DNA of 64,000 nt. Origin: Ophiura sarsii. Lineage: Eukaryota > Echinodermata > Ophiuroidea > Amphilepidida > Ophiuridae. Positions 9,889-22,590 of the stretch are shown piece by piece. How positions within the stretch are numbered: position 1 is the stretch's first letter; each line of letters starts with the position of its first letter. Under the pieces are notes generated by a model, which saw nothing but the letters and a program-made list of their open reading frames with translations, did no database searches and was not told the origin of the DNA. A program made the translations under genes and the position numbers. The stretch is from assembly GCA_035610835.1 (NCBI GenBank), contig CM069441.1, positions 83,272,761-83,336,760 on the forward strand, in the 5' to 3' direction.

Positions 9889-12800
9889 ATGGAGCTGAAT
9901 CGGACGGAACATGGCAAATACGACAAGGTCAAATCTTGCGAGGATGGAGATGGAGCAAATGGAGAAGGACCAGAGGAACCAGCCCTAAACATTTCGATTA
10001 AAAGCACGCGTGCTTTCAAAAAAATACGACGACGTGCCGGGAAAAACTTGGTCGCTATTTCTGTAGTTTTTCTTCTCACCTTTACGGCTCTTAATTCACT
10101 TCAAAACCTACAGAGTAGCTTAAACGACAAGGCAGGCCTCGGTTTGTCATCTTTAAGTGTTCTTTACGGCTGTTTGATGATCTCTTGCATAATTGCCCCT
10201 TTCCTCATCAGATCCATAGGACCAAAATGGACAACGGTAATTTGCTCCGTGTGTTACTCAAGCTATACCCTGGCCAATTTCTATCCGGAATTCTACACGC
10301 TTATTCCGGCTGCCGCTGTGCTTGGATTTGCGGCCGGGCCGTTCTGGGTCGCACAAGGTACCTACCTCACCTCGCTGGCGGTAAATTTCGCCGAGGTTGT
10401 GAATGAGGTCCCGATAAAGATGATACACCGCTTCACGGGTATTTTTTTCCTGATTTACCAATCGTGCCAAATATGGGGCAACATGCTCTCGTCTCTGATA
10501 TTCTCTGCATCTACCAACATCACCACGGAGCATCTCAACGATTCGCACTTCTGGACCTGTGGCCGAAATGGTACCGGTTTGGAAGGGTCAAATTTCGAAG
10601 ATCCAGGAGACAACAAACGGTACATTCTTCTGAGCCTCTACGTCGGTTTGGGACTACTTGGGGCACTGGTGGGGGCTTTGTTCATGGACAACGTCGGTGC
10701 CATAATACCCTTTGAAGACGAAGGACAGAAAAAGTATTTTATTCATCATCTGCTGGAAGTCGTCCATCTTATGTATACCCCGCACGTTGGATTACTTATT
10801 CCAGTGATGATATACAGCGGCTCGGAACAGGCCTACATATATGGAGATTTCACTAAGGTAAGGTTCTGTTTACAATTTGCACGCGAAGGTTCATTTCAAA
10901 TCATCCTCCAGAAGAAGGCATGCATGGAGGGAGTATACAATACCAATCACTAGGTGGGATTTTAACAGGTTATTGTTATTGTAATCTGTGCTGCTTGCAT
11001 TGGCACGTCTTCTGGAAGATGATTCGAACCAATAACCTTCCAGAGTATGCAAGCGTCCTAATAGGTGAAATCAAAAAGAGTTCTATATAGGCACCCTCAG
11101 TTGTGCATATTTTGGTTTCATCAATGGTTCAACAACCTATACAATCCTATGTACACTTATCCATGCTCTCTCAGGGAATGACCCTTAGACGCCCTTTTCA
11201 AATGTGAATCCGTGACCATGGCAACATGTCTTTACAAGTGCCCGTTAGCGAATCATTTGGGATGACGTTCGTCGTATGGGGTTATTGAATTACAAACTTT
11301 GCTCTTTTAACATTTATCTGTAATACCGCATGAGCAAGTTCTTTGCCATGATAAAAATTGGTATACTATACAGGTTCTAACTAGCTACGAAATGAACCAA
11401 AGACAGTCCACGTCGTAGTTTTACTGTAGCGGGAATGGGCGATTGAAATGCAAGCCAGAATTTCTTGGAAATAGAAACTTGTTAGATATTGAACCCCGGG
11501 TATTGAACCAATGTATACATATTACTTGAACATTAAACATGATATATGAAGCAACAGTTTGACTAATTTTATTCAGAAAAGTTGAGCAATATCGATGAAA
11601 ATTCCCGACGTGGACTCGCATGCTTTCATTCCACCTCTCATACAGATGGCTAAGTTTCAGAGCTTAGTTTTAACATGGTCGAAATTAGCCCGGGAGTAGA
11701 TTAAAAGTAAAAAATTGAAAATTGGACACATTTCCATCTGCCATAATTCTATCGTACAAGTATTCAATAGATATCGTATGCCATTATATCGTACAAGTAT
11801 TCAATAGATATCGTACATGTTCTATGCCATTCTATCGTACAAATATCCAATGGACAATAAAAATCGTACATGTTCTGATGCCATTTTTTCGTGCAAATGC
11901 AAGTATCCAGTAGATATCATATCGCACATGTTCTATACCAGTCTATTTTACAAATACCCAGTGGCCGGGCGCGAATTTATTAACCGTACACACTTTTGGC
12001 CAAACACTGTATAAATGTATTGCTGTACAATGTACATTGTGCTATATGCGCTTTACTCCGTCAAGGTATCAAATGTTGTTTACGGTAACGAACATCGCTG
12101 GCCGGGCAGTGGAAATCGTACATGTTGTGACGCATTCTATCGTACAAGTATCCAATATAAATCGTACATGTTCTGATGCCATTCTATCGTGCAAGTATCC
12201 AATAGATATCGTACATACTACATAGACTGTAGGCCTACATGCTCTATTCTTCTATAAAAATACCCAGTGGCCGGGCAGTGGAAATCGTACATGTTGTGAT
12301 GCATCTATCGTATAAGTATCCAATAGAAATCGTACATGTTCTGATGCCATTCTATCGTGCAAGTATCCAGTAGAAATCGCACATGTTCTATACCAGTCTA
12401 TCGTACAAATATCCAGTGGCCGGGCAGTTGAAATCATACAAGTTGTGATGGATCTATCGTACAAGTATCCAATAAAAATCGTACATGTTCTGATGCCATT
12501 CCATCGTGCAAGTATCCAATAGATATCGTACATAGACTGTACATGTTCTAATCTTCTATCGTACAAATACCCAATGGCCGGGCAGTGGAAATTGTACATG
12601 TTGTGATGCATCTATCGTATAAGTATCCAATAGAAATCGTACATGTTCTGATGCCATTCTATCGTGCAAGTATCCAGTAGATATCGTACATAGACTGTTA
12701 CATGTTCTATTTTATACCATCCTATCGTTCAAATACCCAATGGCCGGGCAGTTGAAATCATACAAGTTGTGAAGCAGGCCTATCGTACAAGTAACCAATA

Positions 12801-14862
12801 TAAATCGTACATGTTCTGATGCCATTCTACTCTCTAAATGTAAAACGAGTGGAAAGAGTGAAATTCACTCGAAAAGGAGTGAAGGGAGTGAAACGCAGGA
12901 CAACCCGTTTTAGAGTGGAAAATGTCCACTCTAAAATGAGTGTGAAAGTTCATTTTTCACTCTCAATAGAGTGGAACATTGTCATATAAAATCCCCTTTC
13001 ACTCCTTTTAGAGTGTTTTTCCACTCAAAAACGTGTTGTCCTGCGTTTAACTCCTTGAAAGAGTGGAAAACCACTTTTTTACATCGTGCAAGTATCCAGT
13101 AGATATAGTACATGAGACTGTGCATGTTTTATTCTATGCATTCTATCGTACAAATACTCAATGGCCGGGCAGTTGATATCGTACATGTTGTGATGCATTC
13201 TATCGGACAAGTATCCAATAGAAATCGTACTTGTTATAATGCCATTCTATATCGTACAAATTATGGAAATTGAACATAATCTGATGCTATTTTAAATAAC
13301 GTACAAATATCCAATAGAATTGCCATTATCGGACAAACAATTAATCCTGCAGGATTAATCACAAGTCAACAACTTTTCAGGCTAGAGAGGGAAATACCAG
13401 CGGTTGTTATAGCGGCGTGACGCTATAACATTGCATTATATATATGTTAGGCTTACGATTTTTGGAACAATAAGGCAAGATACCATATCATATTCAAAGG
13501 CTATATAGCGACACACCGATAAAGCGAAACGATATAATGTTTTTGTTGCGCTCAATTCACACTCATTCAACCCGTTTCTATCTTCATAAACTGTTTCAAG
13601 TCTTTTATTATTATTTCAGGCTTTCGTGAGCTGTACAGCTGGCGTCCACACCGTAGGCTTTGTGATGATCGCATTCGGAGTGGCCAACGCCTCTTCGTGT
13701 TTTCTTATTGGACATTTAGAGCACTACGTCGGGCGAGTATTCATCTTTACGGCAGGAGGTGTGGTCAACTTCACGGTGATGATGTGGATGTTATTCTGGA
13801 AGCCTAGTGCAGACCCAGAGCAATACTACCAGTTGTACTTAATGGCCGTCGGCTGGGGTTTTACAGATGCAGTGTGGCAATCACAGATTTCAGGTTAGTC
13901 TAATTATATAAGGCCTCTTTGAAAAACTAGTACGTATGACTCACACACTTGTACGCAAGACTTTGCGTCACAATACGTATACCAAGCACCAATGACAATT
14001 GGAAGTAAAGCAATGCAATTATTTCCATAATAACATAATATTTGGATTGGTCTCAATGTTATTTTTTAGGTTGCTTGTACGTACACTGTAAAACGAAGCG
14101 TTTATAATTCTGATAACACTTAATAAACACTTTAACACGTTTATTTTTGTGTTTTACGTGTAAAGGTATAGGAGGCATTGCATATGATAAACGTTTGCAT
14201 AAACACTACAACACGTTTAAAGAGGTATTTGTTGTACAATTATTAACACCCCAGCATGTTTCTTATTGCTGATATAAACATGTTGGTGTGTTAATAAATA
14301 TTACACAATTACAAATTCCAGATGCGACTAAAGAATTTATGTCTTGAAAGGATAGCCGGCCGTGATATATCTATGATAGCTTAATGCCCATGATAGTCAT
14401 TTGGATTCATGACGTAATGTAACGAAGTAAGGCCTAGTATAAATTAGACACATTAGCTCGAAGGTGACCAGGCCAACGGTTTGCATTCTAGTTGTCAGAA
14501 TTAATTAAAGTAATACCATGATTGCCTGCCACTGAAGATCACCGTCAAAAAAACATTTCAAATCACATACTATTAACTATTTTTGTCTCCATTTAATCTA
14601 TACAGCTATCCTTAGCGTGTTATTGCATGAAGGTGAGGAGTTGGAGGCGGCGTTCGCTAACTTCCGGTTCTGGCAATCACTCGGGTTCGTGGTATCGTTT
14701 ACTGTCAGTGTCTTGCACGTGCAAGTGTTTTATAAACTGATAGGTTTGATTGGACTACTCGCACTATCTATGCTCCTCTACTACATTTTGGAGTACCTCG
14801 TCAAGCTTGAAAAGAAAAATAAGCCGCCTTCTAGGAGAGGGAGTTCAGTAAGACGATCGTAA
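9889..14862 (+). CDS. UNC93A-like multi-pass membrane protein, copy 1 (divergent paralog)
   Basis: Three coding exons: 9889-10857, 13620-13893 and 14606-14862, joined by GT-AG introns of phase 0 and phase 1, giving 499 residues. I chose the ATG at 9889; the frame extends upstream only through TTG codons. The protein has a 50-residue hydrophilic, basic N-tail, then roughly 11-12 membrane segments. The UNC93 hallmark NLQSSLN lies at residues 73-79, followed by GLGLSSLSVLYGCL. The long loop around residues 205-245 has three N-glycosylation sequons (N210, N217, N227), so it probably faces the lumen or outside. The UNC93 family is MFS-like: nematode UNC-93 regulates a two-pore K+ channel and vertebrate UNC93B1 escorts Toll-like receptors, while UNC93A has no settled substrate. 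The length fits UNC93A rather than the longer UNC93B1. Copy 1 differs from copies 2-4 across the whole protein, lacks their N-terminal dileucine motif and ends with a longer basic tail (residues near 480-499 rich in K/R/S). Assignment to the family is secure; the function is not known. Confidence 0.93.
11722..13330. repeat. 47-bp minisatellite in intron 1 of UNC93A-like copy 1
   Basis: Repeated phrases are GAAATCGTACATGTTCTGAT, GCCATTCTATCGTGCAAGTA and TCCAATAGA. Units are about 47 bp, with variants that carry GGCCGGGCAGTGG. Intron 1 is 2.76 kb as a result, against about 0.43 kb in copies 2-4. The array is interrupted at 12840-13081 by a palindromic insert. Confidence 0.85.
12840..13081. mobile_element. 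Palindromic MITE inserted in the copy 1 minisatellite
   Basis: It is rich in GAGTG/CACTC words and contains CGCAGGACAAC with its inverse GTTGTCCTGCG. The tandem phrase CCATTCTATCGTGCAAG is split around it. Exact ends are uncertain by a few bases; TA may be the target. Confidence 0.65.
14094..14320. repeat. AT-rich repeat in intron 2 of copy 1
   Basis: It starts CACTGTAAAACGAAGCG and contains repeated AACACGTTTA-like and AAACGTTTGCATAAACAC words, plus the inverse pair AACATGTTGGTGTGTTAAT / ATTAACACCCCAGCATGTTT. It is probably a MITE; the right end is not clear. Confidence 0.4.
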
Positions 14863-16756
14863 CGAATATAATATTACCGTAGTTAAAGTCCTACCAGCCA
14901 ATGCGTGGGTTTACATCGTGGAGTCGACTGGAAGTGTTATCAATGCCTAATCCATACACGAGATTGAACTCGCGTACAAGTACACGACCCCACTACAAAC
15001 GGAATTTGTGAGTTTTCAGGCGTGCGAGTAAGCTGATCGTAAGGGCGCCCGCGTATGTTTGTACTATGACCAGGAGGACATGACTGTGCCGTGCCATGCT
15101 GTGCATGCATACAGTAGGCTTAGGCCTAGTTCATCCTTAAATAAGACGGGCGGAGGCAATTTGCGGGACAACAAGTAGCGAGACAAACAACGTTCAATGA
15201 TTCGCCCCAACGTTCACTTTACGTTAAGGAGTGTTTAATGGCTGTTATGTGCTGTGAACCAACATGTAACAATAGCGTTTGAAAATGGTATTAGGCCTAT
15301 ATGCATGGCCGCCCCATTATGTCAAAAGCCTAGTATTTCATGTAATGTCAAAACGAACATTTTCTTTAAAAAGCTCAGATGGCTCAGCATGTTTTTGTCT
15401 GTCGACAACTTTTTACATCGACATGATCGATCAAAATCCCTATTCATTTTAAAAGTATAGGTCTTTCGTTAACAGCTTGGCAGTGTTTTTGGCACGAAAA
15501 ACACGCTGTTCGACAAGTAGGGTCGTGATCGGGCGTTTGTTTTTTCCAAAAAAATGTTTGTGAGCATTTTGGGGGGAAATTTTCAACATTTTTCGAAATT
15601 TTCACACACAAAATTGAATTTACTTTTTTCCAAAATGAAAAAAAAATGTCAACATTAATATACACAAAATTTGAAGAAAAAAAACGCCCACAAAAAAACA
15701 AATCTCAAATTAAACAACGAATGGGTACGTGTAGGAATGGGGTTTTTTCGTCGCTTTATATTTCACCGCAAACGTAAACTATTGAAAATATCGCAAATCG
15801 GCAGTGCCAAACTACAATAAAATAAAGAGCACGATTAGCGCAAATGGTCTGTCCACACTTTATAGTCACCATGCAGTATCATGCAGTATTTTGTATTAGT
15901 TATCTCATAATTATTAGCATTTTTGTACAGTTTGTGTCGACATGTGTGTGTTCTCATTGTTTCATTGTATAGATAGTGTCACAGAAGACCAAGGTCCGCA
16001 TTGCCGATTGTTGGATATTTCTCTGTATCGTTTACGTTTGTCATGTTTGTGTAGAACATGTACTTTGTACAGTACAGTTTTGTACAGATTTGCTTAATGT
16101 ATATACATGTATATTAAGATTTAATATAACACATTTTATGGTGTATTCACAATGCAAGTGCCCCTTGCCAGGGGTGAATCTCGGGGTCTTCCCAATATTG
16201 ATAAGCAGGGATGATCCATATAACATATATAATCCTCGTCCTACGTTGACGCCCTTGTGTGTGATTCTGAAGAATGCAAATCGCCTGGCTGGATCCTATT
16301 TGACCATTTTGGCTCGAAACATTTGAACCATTTGAGCGCTCATTTTATACAATCAAAGATATTTCATGAACTATTTCTAAAAGGTGCTGGATTGAATCCG
16401 GGTCTATAGACTATAGGCTTCTGAAAATATTTATTTGTAAACACAGCATGATCAACAGAATCGAAGACCATTGTTCTTTTGTTGAGCTGTGCATTATTTG
16501 ACTCCGTTATTAGATAATGCACGTCGCTTGAGATTAGCATGAAATTGACTTGACCGGCGATTACACACGGGTACGTATAGGAAAAGACAAGTCTAATTTA
16601 GTTGATGATAATAATTGTATCGATATTGTATTCATTTTATGATTATTAGAATAGATCTACGAGTAGTTATAACATTGAAGTGTAGGATAGGTAATTGATT
16701 CGCTAGCAATTCGTCCGTGCTTGATAAATGATTTTCCATAACTGATTTGCAGTAAA
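14863..16756. other. Intergenic region downstream of copy 1
   Basis: It holds the 3' flank of copy 1, a dispersed repeat at 15448-15585 and A-rich sequence. AATAAA occurs near 15815 but is almost 1 kb beyond the stop. Frames here show no recognisable domain. Confidence 0.4.
15448..15585 (-). repeat. Dispersed repeat, inverse partner of 20235-20362
   Basis: TAGGTCTTTCGTTAACAG, GGCACGAAAAACACGCTGT and GGGTCGTGATCGGGCGTTTG all recur in inverse orientation near 20240-20360, inside the mariner-like element at 19338-20427. This is probably a fragment of the same family. Confidence 0.7.
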
Positions 16757-16769
16757 CAGAATAACAAGA

Positions 16770-19162
16770 TATCTGCTTCGGAATGTTTTGTGATCCAGCA
16801 CAATGTCTTGTGATACAACACAATGTTTTGTAGTACAACGCAGTGTTGTGTGAAACAACACAGTGTTGTGTGAAACAACACAATGTTTTGTGATTACAAC
16901 ACAATGTTTTGTGATTACAACACAATGTTAGTGACACAACACAGTGTTGTGTGATACAACACAATGTTTTGTAATTACAACACAATGTTAGTGACACAAC
17001 ACAGTGTTGTGTGATACAACACAATGTTGTGTGATACAACACAATGTTGTGTGATACAACACAATGTTGTGTGATACAACACAATGTTGTGTGATACAAC
17101 ACAATGTTGTGTGATACAACACAATGTTTAGTGATCCAACACAATATTCTGTGATACAACACGATGTTTTGTGATACAACACAGTGTTGTGTGATTCAAT
17201 ATAATGTTTTGTAACACAACACAATGTTTAGTGATCCAACACAATATTCTGTGATACAACACGATGTTTTGTGATACAACACAGTGTTGTGTGATTCAAT
17301 ATAATGTTTTGTAACACAACACAATGTTTAGTGATCCAACACAATATTCTGTGATACAACACGATGTTTTGTGATACAACAGTGTTGTGTGATTCAATAT
17401 AATGTTTTGTAACACAACACAATGTTTAGTGATCCAACACAATGTTTTGTTACAGAATAACAAGAAATCTGCTTCGGAATGTTTTGTGATTCTTGTGATT
17501 CAACACAGTGTTTAGTGATACATCATACAGCACAATGTTTTCTGATACAACATAATGTTTTGTGATACAACATAATGTTTTGTGATACAGCACATAGTTT
17601 GTGATTAAACACAATGTTCAAACACAATGTTTTGTAATACAACACAATGTTTTGTGATACAACACAATGTTTTGTTGCAGAGTAACAAGAAATCTGCTTT
17701 GGAATGTTTTGTGATCCAACACAATGTTTTGTGATATAACACAAAGTTTTGTGATATAACACAAAGTTTTGTGATATAACTCAAAGTTTTGTGATACAAC
17801 ACAATGGTTTGTGATACAACACAATGGTTTGTGATACAACACAATGTTTTGTGGTACAACACAATGTTTTGTGATACAACACAATGTTTTGTGATACAAC
17901 ACAATATTTTGTGATGCAGCACAATGTTTTCTGATACAACAACAATGTGTTGTGATACAACACAATGTTTTGTGATACAACACGATGTTTTGTGATACAA
18001 CACAATGTTTTGTGATTCAACAAAATGTTTTGTGATTCAACACAATGTTTAGTGACATAAAACAATGTTTTGTGATACAACACAATGTTTTGTGATACAA
18101 CACAATATTTTGTGATACAGCACAATGTTTTCTGATACAACAACAATGTGTTGTGATACAACACAATGTTTTGTGATACAACACGATGTTTTGTGATACA
18201 ACACAATGTTTTGTGATTCAACACAATGTTTAGTGACATAAAACAATGTTTTGTGATCCAACGCAATGTTTTGTGATACAACACAATGTTTTGTGATTCA
18301 ACAAATGTTTTGTGATTCAACACAAGGTTTAGTGACATAAAACAATGTTTTGTGATACAACACAATGTTTTGTGATCCAACACAATGTTTTGTGATACAA
18401 CACAATGTTTTGTGATACATCACAATGGTTTGTGATTCAACACAATGTTTTATGATACAACACAATAGTTTATGATACAACACAGTGTTGTGTGATTAAA
18501 CATAATATTTTGTAATACAACACAATGTTTTGTGATACAACACAATTTTTTGTGATACAACACAATGTTTTGATTAAACACAATGATTTGTGATTCAACA
18601 CAATGTTTTGTGATACAAACACAATGTTTTGTAATACAAACTCAATGTTATGTAATACAACACAATGTTTTGTAATACAACACAATGTACTGTGAAATAA
18701 CACAATGTTTTGTGATCCAACACAATGTTTTGTGATCCAACACAATGTTTTGTGATCCAACACAATGTTTTGTGATACAACGCAATGTTTAGTGATACAG
18801 CACATTTTTAATGACACAACACAATGTTTTGTTACAGAATAACAAGAAATATCCTTCGGAATGTTTTGTGATTCAACACAATGGTTTGTGATACAACACA
18901 ATGTTTTGTGATACAACGCGATGTTTTGTGATACAACACATTGTTTAGTGAAACAACACAATGTTTTGTGATACAACACAATGTTTTGTAATATAACACA
19001 AAGTTTTGTGATATAACACAATGTTTTGTGATATAACACAAAGTTTTGTGATACAACACAATGTTTTGTGATTCAACACAATGTTTTGTGATCCAACACA
19101 ATGTTTTGTGATATAACACAAAGTTTTGTGATACAACACAATGGTTTGTGATACAACACAAT
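16770..19162. repeat. 20-bp-unit satellite array with higher-order structure
   Basis: The unit is roughly TTTTGTGATACAACACAATG, repeated about 115 times. Within it, 17121-17220 and 17221-17320 are identical 100-bp (five-unit) blocks, and 17321-17418 is a third with a 2-bp deletion. A second block of about 200 bp recurs near 17900 and 18105. A non-unit spacer around AACAAGAAATCTGCTT followed by CGGAATG recurs near 16760, 17455, 17678 and 18838. Each unit contains CACAA and TTGTG in inverse orientation, so local hairpins are possible. Minus-strand frames up to 200 codons arise because three units equal 20 codons; they are not genes. Confidence 0.95.
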
Positions 19163-19671
19163 TGTATAGATTATGAGAAAATAGTCCTATCATTATGGTG
19201 ATCTAAAGCTTAAAGATTCTTCATATCGGTAACCAAACCGGAACATTTACTGTGTGGCGGTGAACCCCAATGAACTATGGCATACAGACCGTAACATGAC
19301 CGACCGGCCGTCCGGATTATGTGATCAAGAAAGAATACAGGGTGTCTCAAATTTATTTATACCGTGTTTGAAAAAAATATTAGAAATATAGAAACAATAT
19401 TAAAAGGGGAACATGTTTTCTACTTACTCTTTTCAATTTCATCAAGATATCTATATCCGTTCCGATATGGCAGGACATATTTCAAAATCGGTGAAAACAC
19501 GTTTTTCACTTTCAGCGTATTTCCATTGACGGTGAAAATGTCACTGATAGAACATACACCAAACTTCAAAACTGCCGCGTAAGAAAGTATGGTATAATTC
19601 ACCCAAGCAAAACAATTTCCTCTCACCATTCAAATATTGCTTCATAAAACATCACAAGCACTTGATATCTA

Positions 19672-20037
19672 TTAAAGGCATATTATGTGATCTTTTCCAG
19701 AGAGCGCCCTCTATTCATGATTTTTTTTAGAAAGTAGATTTTCTTGCAGATTTACATTTCTGATCATAAATCGTACATACATTCCAAGTTACAGAGCGAT
19801 ACGATTCCTAATTACCTCAAAATCATGGTTTTAGAGTGAATTTAGAGTGAAAATATAAACTGTCGTGTTACCCCGACAGTTTATTTTCACTTTTAGTAAT
19901 TAAGAATCGTATCGCCCTGTAACTTGGAATGTATGTACGATTTATGATCAGAAATATAAATCTGCAAGAAAATCTGCTTTCAATTTTTTTTCGATGTTGA
20001 GGGCGTTCCCTGGAAAGATCACATAATATACCTTTAA
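19672..20037 (+). mobile_element. Foldback MITE family F1, copy 1
   Basis: TTAAAGGCATATTATGTGAT at the left and its near-inverse at the right. The arms run almost to the centre (GTTTATTTTCACT and inverse). The GAGAGCGCCCTC side is at the left. Related copies lie at 24391-24778 and 32326-32695. TTAA may be the target site but cannot be separated from the palindrome. Confidence 0.88.
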
Positions 20038-20234
20038 CTTTGTAGAGTGGAAATTAAAAGAGGATACAGCAAATTACCTGCATATCATTTAAATTGAGCT
20101 TTGTGGTGTTTATGGTCAAGGATTGTACCAGTTTCAATTTCAAATGAGGTAATATTTTGGTCACGCTTGGAATCTACCAATTTTACAAAAAAAAGTCCAT
20201 AATTTCTGTCAGAAACGTCCAATTTTTGAAAGTA

Positions 20235-20362
20235 AATATTATGCTCACAAACATTTTGGGGAGAAAACAAACGCCCGATCACGACCCTACTTGTCGGACA
20301 GCGTGTTTTTCGTGCCACAAACACTGCCAAACTGTTAACGAAAGACCTATACTTTTGCCAGG
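20235..20362 (+). repeat. Dispersed repeat, inverse partner of 15448-15585
   Basis: About 125 bp matching 15448-15585 on the opposite strand, with few mismatches by eye. It lies within the mariner-like element. Confidence 0.7.
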
Positions 20363-20429
20363 AACGATAGTATCATATAGCTAAATAAATGCACCTTTCC
20401 CGGTATAAATTATTCGGGGACACCCTGTA

Positions 20430-21129
20430 TTATCAATCAAGAAGATAAAGTAACTAACTGCGGTAAGCTTGTGCAATTTCTAGTTTCCGTAGTGAATACT
20501 GTAATGTAAATAATAAGGTCAAAATTCATGATAACATTTTGAAACTTAAACTTGACATTACTATTTGTATCAATTAAAGTGTTAGTGTACACTAAGAACT
20601 TGACCTATAAACATACAAAAAACCCGGCGTCATGCACTTTATGCCAGTTTGAAATCCCACTTCGTTTACTACTATTACTATAGTACTTCAATAACCACAA
20701 GTGGGTGGATGTGCGACCAATCAGTGTTGTAACCAAAAAAGGCACCGGAAAGAGGCGGAGCGCGGGGCCTAATTTAAAGGGCCCTACGGCTAAAAAAGGC
20801 CCCCACGACTAAAAAAAAAGAGGCCCCCACGACAAAAAAAAGGCCGACCTCCCATGGTGTAATTAAATGATCCATGTTGGCACGGATCCTCAATTATTTG
20901 ACCACCAATCCGCCACTTGCCATTAAATATGCCACGTTAATTTCGACTTCTTCTGAAAACGACGTAGTCTTAGACTATGACTTATATTTTGTATAAATGT
21001 ACATATTTATATGTAGATAATATTCAAGTAGTTTCTTACAGCTAGAATTACATGTAAATAAGAATATTATTCAGTTTTCTGACCTTTAATTTTGACCAAA
21101 AGGCTGACATGATAACTATGATTATGCTT
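20430..21129. other. Intergenic stretch with a small GGCCCCCACGAC repeat
   Basis: GGCCCCCACGAC repeats near 20803 and 20824 in a purine-rich, GC-richer island (20740-20850). No gene is recognised. Confidence 0.35.
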
Positions 21130-22000
21130 TAAAATATACTGTTCAAAAATGTTCGGATTTTGTTTTCAATCGCCAATTTTTCGTAAAATAATGATATAAT
21201 CATATTGTGTTTCATATCAATGAATAATAATAATAATAAAAATCATTTATGAAGCGCATTAAACAAGTGGTACCTAAGCGCTGTCGGAGCGCTGTACAAC
21301 TATAAAACTACAACAGACCAATATTAAAACTATGTAAAATTCGCAAAAGGGAAAAATATTTTAAAATGCATAAATAAGACAATTATTCATAAATAGACAA
21401 TTATTCATAAATTAGACAAATATTCATAAATAAGACAATTATTCATAAAAAAGACAATTATTCTTAAATGGCAATTATTCGTAAAAGACAATTATTCATA
21501 AATGACAATTATTCATAAATAAGACAATTATTCATAAATAAGACAATTATTCATAAATATGACCAATATTCATAAATAAGACAATTATTCATCTTTCCAA
21601 CGATACTTCATTCGTAGCAATCACTTGTTCCAATGATTATCCACTTGCTTGAGAATATGGGGAGGTCTCAATCTGAATGTGTTAAGATTATCACGGTTTT
21701 GTACTCCAAAGTCAATGGAGCACCATTAACTCAACACTGTATATGTTGCAATGTTATACAGGCGACTAAGGTGTTCTTTTGAGCGCGAAATAGTGGTGAA
21801 TTTGGCACATTTTGAATGAGACCTTTTCCCACATTCTCAAGCAAGTGGCTAAGTACTGAAACAAGTGATTGGTACGAATGAGGTATTGTTGGAAAGAAGA
21901 AAACATCAGCTTATCATTGATATGAAACGCAATATGAATATATATATCACGAAATATTGGCGATTGAAAACGAGTTTTTTTGGAGCAGTTTATTTTGATA
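21130..22000. mobile_element. Inverted-repeat element split by a nested repeat
   Basis: The outer left arm 21140-21222 (GTTTTCAATCGCCAATTTTT) is inverted at 21917-21985. The inner left arm 21594-21655 (ATTCGTAGCAATCACTTGTT) is inverted at 21838-21900. The left arm is interrupted between them by a (AAT)n-SINE-like segment and a minisatellite at 21223-21593. Removing that insert restores one continuous inverted repeat. Confidence 0.75.
21223..21593. repeat. (AAT)n plus GCGC-type dispersed repeat and 20-bp minisatellite
   Basis: AATAATAATAATAA is followed by CATTTATGAAGCGCATTA and AGCGCTGTACAACTATAAAA, a motif order also seen at 41662-41760. Then about ten units of ATAAGACAATTATTCATAA fill 21375-21593. 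Confidence 0.75.
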
Positions 22001-22336
22001 TGTTAGTTTGCTGTATAACGGCTTTCCCCAACTTTTAAAAAAATTGCTGAACTGAAATAGTGCAGATTCTCTTAGACCTTTTGATTGATTTTTGTTGTCA
22101 GCCAAGTTGGCTCGTTGTAGAGGTGGCGGGGTATCCTTTTAGTTTGTACTCATTAAAACTTTATTAATTAGAGGACGTTTTATTTAAAATTGTGAAGCTT
22201 AAATTCGCTTTTAAAATTTCCCTAAAATGTCCTACTTTATACTCGACTTAAATTACTATTGATCCAGTGGGATCATTTGGGGGAAAAGGGGGCTATTTCA
22301 GATCAATCTTATGGGTAGACCATGAAGACGCTATTA

Positions 22337-22590
22337 CACTGTTTTAACAGTTATTGTTGTGTAACGTCTTTTTTAAACAACCGTAAAAAAAACGTTACAC
22401 AACAACAATGTTTAATATAATTTATGAACCTAGCAACCGGTTGTTTAAAAAAATACACAACTTGTTTGAAATGATGCACAAGCTTGTGAAAGTTTACAAG
22501 AAGTTGAAAACAATAGTTGCTTAGGTTCATATATTTTAAAACAGTGTTGCGTTATTTTCTTACACAACCGATTTAGCTAGATTCACAGTG
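22337..22590. mobile_element. CACTGT-ended MITE, 254 bp
   Basis: It runs from CACTGTTTTAACAG to CACAGTG with TA on both sides. The interior carries GTTACACAACAACAATGTTT and CCTAGCAACCGGTTGTTTAA. These phrases recur in the insertion at 49887-50008 in intron 2 of copy 3. Confidence 0.6.

Larger units (their letters stand above)
19338..20427. mobile_element. Mariner-like TIR element (TA target), non-autonomous, with nested MITE
   Basis: The left end is CAGGGTGTCTCAAATTTATT and the right end is the inverse of CAGGGTGTCCCCGAATAATT; both are followed inward by TTATACCG. TA flanks both ends (19336-19337, 20428-20429). CAGGGTGTCC-type ends with TA duplications are common in Tc1/mariner elements. The interior has no transposase and is interrupted by the foldback at 19672-20037. 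A lone end of similar sequence lies at 29062. Confidence 0.65.

Noticed and set aside
15976..16326. 116-codon plus-strand open frame
   Set aside because: No recognisable domain, no good start context and no splice or repeat-independent support. Its composition is like the surrounding AT-rich sequence.
16632..19193. Many minus-strand open frames of 60-200 codons with ITKHCVVSQNIVLYHKTLC-like repeats
   Set aside because: They arise because three 20-bp satellite units equal 20 codons. Several frames are open at once, there is no unique start, and the sequence is explained by the tandem repeat.
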